Source of the DNA: Auxenochlorella pyrenoidosa
Lineage: Eukaryota > Chlorophyta > Trebouxiophyceae > Chlorellales > Chlorellaceae
Assembly: GCA_001430745.1 (NCBI GenBank)
Contig: KQ481962.1
Coordinates: forward strand, 708,541 to 718,909
Reading direction: 5' to 3'
DNA length: 10,369 nucleotides
Made by a program: the position numbers and the translations under genes. Each line of letters begins with the position of its first letter. Within the stretch, counting starts at the first letter, position 1. Below the pieces are notes generated by a model. It saw nothing but the letters and a program-made list of their open reading frames with translations, was not told where the DNA came from and did no database searches. Below, piece after piece: positions 7,101 to 10,369 of this stretch.

Positions 7101-9526
7101 CGCAGATTGTGATCAGCAGCCAGCTGAGGAACTACACCAACAAGGGGGTGGCGGCCGGCGTGTACCGCGAGGCCATGTCGCCGGTGCGCCGCGGCTGTGG
7201 GCACACATCTGCAAACAGCACTGCTGTGCATGGCTTGGTGGCTGCCTGGCCAGGGCTGGCTGCCTGCCCTTGCTGGTTGGCCCCGTCAGCATGCAGCACA
7301 TCTGCCCTCCAGTCTGGTGATGCACTCCGCTTACCCTCCAAAACTGTGGCTGGCCGCCGCAGGTGCCGAACGCCACTGTCAGCCTGCTGATTAACATCAC
7401 ACAGCCGCTGATGGAGCAGACCGGCCAGATCCGCTGGGCCCTCAACAACGTGGCCGGCCAGGTGCGCACACAAAGCAAGCTGGTTCTGCAGCGCGGGTCG
7501 CGGCGTGCGTAGGAGATGCGCTGCTGCTTCCGTATAAAGCATGCGTTGACTGGCTGCGCACTGGGCACTCACCTCGCGGCTGCGCTGCCCGCTCTCGTGC
7601 TGCAGAACCCGGCGCCCTGCAAGCCCCTGCTCGACCTGGTTTACAAGTGAGGGCCGTCAACACGCTGAGGGGGAGGGGGGTGGCCTGTCACTTGGGCTCA
7701 ACCACACACGCCTGGTGTGCCACGTGCTCTGCCCGTGCTAGGCAGCCGACTTGCAGCCAGGCTCCTATGCCTGGTACACAGCAGGAGGGTCACGCAGCAC
7801 GCTGGAAGAGGCGCCGCTCCCGGCGGCGGCCACCGCCCCTGGAGACCCAGCGCTGCCCGCGCTGCTGCCGCGCGCCCCTGCAGCGACCCGAACTGGATCC
7901 AGAAGAATGTGGTGCCCTCCAAGGATTACCAGCAGAACGGATTCAACTCCAGCGCGCTGGGCAGCGAGGTGCGCCCCTGCCGCCCCTGCCCTCGCCCACC
8001 ACCTACAAGTTTCCCACTGGACCTGCTCTGTTGCTAGCTCAGCGTCGTGGCCTGCCCCGCCGGGCCAGGCGCGCCAATTTCAGCGCGCTCTCCTTGCACT
8101 CTGAGCGCCTGCTGCTGCCCGCTGTGCTGCAGGTGGCCCGCGACGGCAAGGGCGGTGGCGGGGTGGACGTCTTTCTCACCACGCCCGGCAAGGCAAACCC
8201 CCCGCCTGTGTACCCCACCGCTGGCACGCACCTCCTCCCCCTGAAAAAGGTGCGGGCTTGGGGCGCCGCCTGGCCCTGCAGGCCGCCCATGCTGCGTTTC
8301 GAGGCCTTGCCAAAAAGCCTCCAGATCCGCGAGCAGAGCCAGGGCAGCATGCCCCGCGCACCCACTGAGCAAGGAAGCCAGGGCGTCTTGCGGAGTGCAG
8401 CACCGAACAAGGTTGCGAAGCGGGCTGCATGCCGCCCACCGAGGGGGAGCCTCTCTCGTGAGCGCCTGCCCCCCTTGCTGCCTGCCTGCTGCGCCCCGCA
8501 GGGCGAGGTGGTGGACATTGTGCTGCAGAACCTGGATGCCAACGCCAACAATGGCGACTACCGCGGCGGCGAGGTCGGCGCCAACCGCACCGCCCAGGAG
8601 CAGCACCCCTTCCACCTGCACGGCCACCACTTTTGGGTGGGTGGGTGGGCGCGCCGCCAGGGAGTCCCCGCCCCTGCCCCACTCCCTGCCCCTGCCCCTG
8701 CCCTGGCCGCTCAGCGACGGCCCGGGCGCCAGGGTGCCGGGCTTGGTGTGTCCCAAGTGGCTCCCCGCCGCCTGCAGGTGCCCTTTGTTGGTTTCTGTAG
8801 TGTGACCTGCATTACACACACCCTGCTCCTGTGCATGCTCCCGCACACACGTCTCCCCAGCCCCTGGCCCTTTCCATACCCCTGCAGCTGCTGGGGTCTG
8901 GGCTGGGTGTGTACGATCCGGCCGCCAACGCCAGCAGCCTCAACACCGAGAACCCGCCGCTGCGCGACACCGCCACCTTGCCCCAGGGCGGCTGGACGGT
9001 GCTGCGCTTCAAGGCAGACAACCCGGGGGTGAGGGCAGGAGGGGGTTGGCAGCACCCGCAGGTCGGGAGCTCGCGCTCAGGCAGGCGGGCTGTGTGCCGG
9101 CAGGCCGTGCATGGAAGGCACTGCCCCTGCGACTGACACCTGTTCCCTGCACGCCTCCCCCACTTGCCCCAGGTCTGGATCTTCCACTGCCACCTGCTGT
9201 GGCACCAAATGGTGCGAGCTGCTGTCACGATGCAATGGGGAAGGGCGAGTTAGGGAATGCCCTAGCATGATTTGCAGCGCCGCGCAGCGATGCGCCGCAG
9301 CAGTGCCCATGGTCACTGCCAATGGGGTGTTTGCCAAAAACGGCCCCTGCTGTGTCGCGCCCTGCAGATGGGACAGATGCTGATGCTGGCAGAGGCTCTG
9401 GACGACCTGCCGCGCCGGCCGGCGGGGCTGCCCAAGTGCCCCTCCACCTGCCCATCCAATGCGGCGCCCTGGAAGCGCTCGTACGTGCGCAAGGAGTATG
9501 GCGGCACGGGCTACGAGATTCCGTGA
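4167..9526 (+). CDS. Secreted multicopper oxidase, ascorbate oxidase/laccase-like (complete, 18 exons)
   Basis: Exons: 4167-4391, 4565-4659, 4959-5044, 5210-5362, 5574-5668, 5882-6035, 6214-6296, 6430-6542, 6773-6858, 7002-7183, 7363-7461, 7606-7646, 7884-7968, 8133-8249, 8502-8636, 8888-9028, 9173-9211 and 9368-9526. They give 695 residues in frame, and every intron is GT...CAG. Residues 1 to about 23 are a signal peptide (basic start, then LLPLLLLLGAAAG). Three cupredoxin domains follow, at about 32-172, 175-400 and 480-665. Copper motifs: HWHG 96-99, WHGH 140-143, HPFHLHGHHFW 573-583 and HCHLLWH 635-641. By family knowledge, type 1 copper is held by His573, Cys636 and His641; His96, 98, 141, 143, 576, 578, 635 and 637 hold the trinuclear centre that reduces oxygen to water. 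The axial residue aligns to Gln646, where relatives have Met, Leu or Phe. Several N-glycosylation sequons (NVT, NIT, NAT, NYT, NRT) fit an extracellular enzyme. The tail ends GGTGYEIP, with no C-terminal membrane or GPI segment seen. The substrate (ascorbate, phenols, Mn or Fe) cannot be told from sequence. The length is above the usual 550-600 residues. Confidence 0.93.
4812..4959. repeat. 72-bp direct duplication carrying a 3' splice site (76-bp period)
   Basis: Copy 1 is 4812-4883 and copy 2 is 4888-4959, differing at two positions. Both start GCAGGGGCATGCCCTGGGGG and end in the same pyrimidine-rich tract and CCCCAGG. Copy 2 supplies the acceptor for oxidase exon 3 (exon starts at 4959), and copy 1 is a near-identical decoy acceptor 76 bp upstream. 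Because 76 is not a multiple of three, use of the upstream site would shift the frame and meet a TGA near 4962. Confidence 0.95.
5188..5209 (+). other. G12 homopolymer at the 3' splice site of oxidase intron 3
   Basis: Twelve consecutive G (5188-5199) are followed by AGGGAAGCAG, so the acceptor for the exon encoding GTYFWHGHSG (starts 5210) is preceded by purines rather than a pyrimidine tract. The phase and the conserved protein sequence still support this junction. The tract could fold as a quadruplex in the transcript, and homopolymer length errors are also possible here. Confidence 0.85.
8635..8649 (+). other. Perfect (GGGT)3GGG quadruplex motif across a 5' splice site
   Basis: Four runs of three G separated by single T form the shortest canonical intramolecular G-quadruplex pattern, on the sense strand and so also in the pre-mRNA. 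The last G pair of oxidase exon 15 (ending 8636, in the Trp after HPFHLHGHHF) and the donor GTGGGT at 8637 are both inside it. Two further GTGGG donor-like sites follow at 8641 and 8645, but neither keeps the frame. Confidence 0.9.
8664..8706. repeat. CCCTGC-type low-complexity tract in oxidase intron 15
   Basis: Degenerate repeats of CCCCTGC/CCCTGC follow shortly after the GGGT run in the same intron, so G-rich and C-rich stretches lie about 20-50 bases apart and could pair with each other in the transcript. It is otherwise simple sequence. Confidence 0.6.
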
Positions 9527-10249
9527 GCAGCAGCGCCTGCTGCAGCGCCAGCAGAGCGCCGGCGGGCGACCGCAAGGCACAGTGTGCCATCCAGTGCAAT
9601 TTATCTATTTATTCTGCCCACCGTACCGCGGCTGCACCTTGGCAGCAGAAGCGGTGGCACGAGCGCTAGTAATTCTTCAATCTTGCTGCCTGCAATACCA
9701 GCACGCCCCGGTTTGGTCGGGCTGCAGCCCCTCCCTGCAAGAGGAGTGCCAGTAATGCCTTTTTTGACATCAGAGTTTCTGTTCTCCCTCAGCCTGCTGA
9801 CCTACCCTGCTAGTTGAAGCCCTTCTGTATGCACAGTGCACGCTGCTTCCTGTGAGCACGCCAGGAGTGCCTGGAGCGAGCTCTTGGTCTTGCTCAACGC
9901 CCAGCACGCCAACTGGATTCCGACTCCACACCAGTGCAGCGCTCCACCACTGAACATCCCCTGCTGCTGGGAGCTGTGGCATGGCCTACTGGCCTTGTTT
10001 AGCACTTCAATGGCATGGGCAGTGATGTGAGAGGCGGAGTTGGTAGTGGCCGCATGTAGGGACGGCATAGGATGGGTGGGCATGTGTGAGCAGTGAACGA
10101 GTAATGTTAGCAGATGGGGATGGAAATACACTGGCAGTTGAGTTGGTTGGAGGAGCGTCTGTTGGCTGGTAGGGACTCTGCCAGCGGACTCTGCCAGCTG
10201 CCAGGGTGCTGCGAGAGCGGGAGACAGTGACCGCCGCGCCTGGGCGGGC
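9527..10249. other. Convergent intergenic stretch with two 3' untranslated regions
   Basis: These 723 bp lie between the stop of the oxidase and the stop of a minus-strand gene, so they should hold both 3' untranslated regions. An A/T-rich patch at about 9598-9616 (ATTTATCTATTTATTC) stands out against the GC-rich surroundings. I saw no TGTAA on the plus strand and no TTACA (TGTAA on the minus strand), so neither polyadenylation signal is clear. No coding exon on either strand is supported. Confidence 0.5.
10173..10198. repeat. 13-bp perfect tandem repeat
   Basis: GGACTCTGCCAGC occurs twice in a row (10173-10185 and 10186-10198), just beyond the stop codon of the minus-strand gene and therefore probably in its 3' untranslated region. 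No function is apparent. Confidence 0.95.
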
Positions 10250-10369
10250 TCAGGGGTAGAGCGCGGCGAAGCACTTGCTCTCCGGGTACTCCTTGCAGCT
10301 GTAGTCCACAAAGTCGTCCAGCCGCGTCACCACGCCGTCGCGGTAGATGTCCAGGGTGAAGGCTGCGCC
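10250..10369 (-). CDS. C-terminal fragment of an unrecognised protein (partial)
   Basis: On the minus strand, 39 codons run in from the window edge and end in TGA at 10252-10250. The reading begins GAAFTLDIYRDGVV and ends DYSCKEYPESKCFAALYP. Support for coding is the near-complete G or C at third codon positions (only GCA and TTT break it), the absence of stops and the balanced composition with two Cys, unlike the Ala/Arg/Pro-rich noise frames around it. No start is in the window, and an intron boundary could lie anywhere upstream. I do not recognise the family. It is convergent with the multicopper oxidase. Confidence 0.5.
   Translation of the reverse strand, partial: GAAFTLDIYRDGVVTRLDDFVDYSCKEYPESKCFAALYP

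Noticed and set aside
8641..8650. Alternative donors at 8641 and 8645 for oxidase exon 15
   Set aside because: Both would leave the wrong phase for exon 16. Only the donor at 8637 rebuilds HHFW-LLGSG in frame.
7647..9032. A 461-codon plus-strand open frame
   Set aside because: It is the frame shared by exons 14 and 15 of the oxidase plus stop-free introns. The copper motif segments are real, but the stretches between are Pro/Arg/Ala-rich intron reading, and exon 16 is in another frame.
1..10369. tRNA, rRNA, CRISPR, transposon or bacterial operon features
   Set aside because: No cloverleaf, repeat-spacer array, transposase motif, long terminal inverted repeats or Shine-Dalgarno-led operons were seen. 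The gene structures are eukaryotic.

Overview
The window looks like nuclear DNA from a GC-rich green alga, most likely a Chlorella-like trebouxiophyte. Four things point there: short coding exons with strong G/C at third codon positions, many GT-AG introns of roughly 110-300 bp with CAG acceptors, plant-type protein families, and a TGTAA motif (the usual green-algal polyadenylation signal) after one gene. The organism assignment is inference. Nothing prokaryotic, viral or transposon-like was recognised.

Layout: (1) 2-855, plus strand: the 3' end of a gene whose start lies outside the window, three exons, product not recognised. (2) 1312-3523, plus strand: a complete six-exon gene for a predicted 446-residue protein that joins an N-terminal Myb/SANT-like domain to a C-terminal UBA (ubiquitin-binding) domain through a basic and low-complexity linker. 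(3) 4167-9526, plus strand: a complete 18-exon gene for a predicted 695-residue secreted multicopper oxidase of the ascorbate oxidase/laccase superfamily, with all four copper-binding motifs. (4) 10250-10369, minus strand: the last 39 codons of a further gene, convergent with the oxidase. The gaps at 856-1311, 3524-4166 and 9527-10249 hold untranslated and promoter sequence; no further gene is supported there.

All exon junctions were assigned by reading-frame phase: every predicted junction keeps the frame and rebuilds family-typical sequence. No transcript evidence was available. The genes do not form an obvious pathway. The first three run head-to-tail and the fourth is convergent.

The most interesting material is in the oxidase gene. 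The type 1 copper axial position reads Gln instead of Met/Leu/Phe. A perfect four-run GGGT quadruplex motif sits exactly on the 5' splice site after the HPFHLHGHHFW exon. A 12-G tract replaces the usual pyrimidine tract at another 3' splice site. A 72-bp direct duplication copies a 3' splice site. Two introns are multiples of three with no stop, and a 39-bp symmetric exon carries the HCH copper motif. Together these suggest a gene with unusual scope for alternative splicing.
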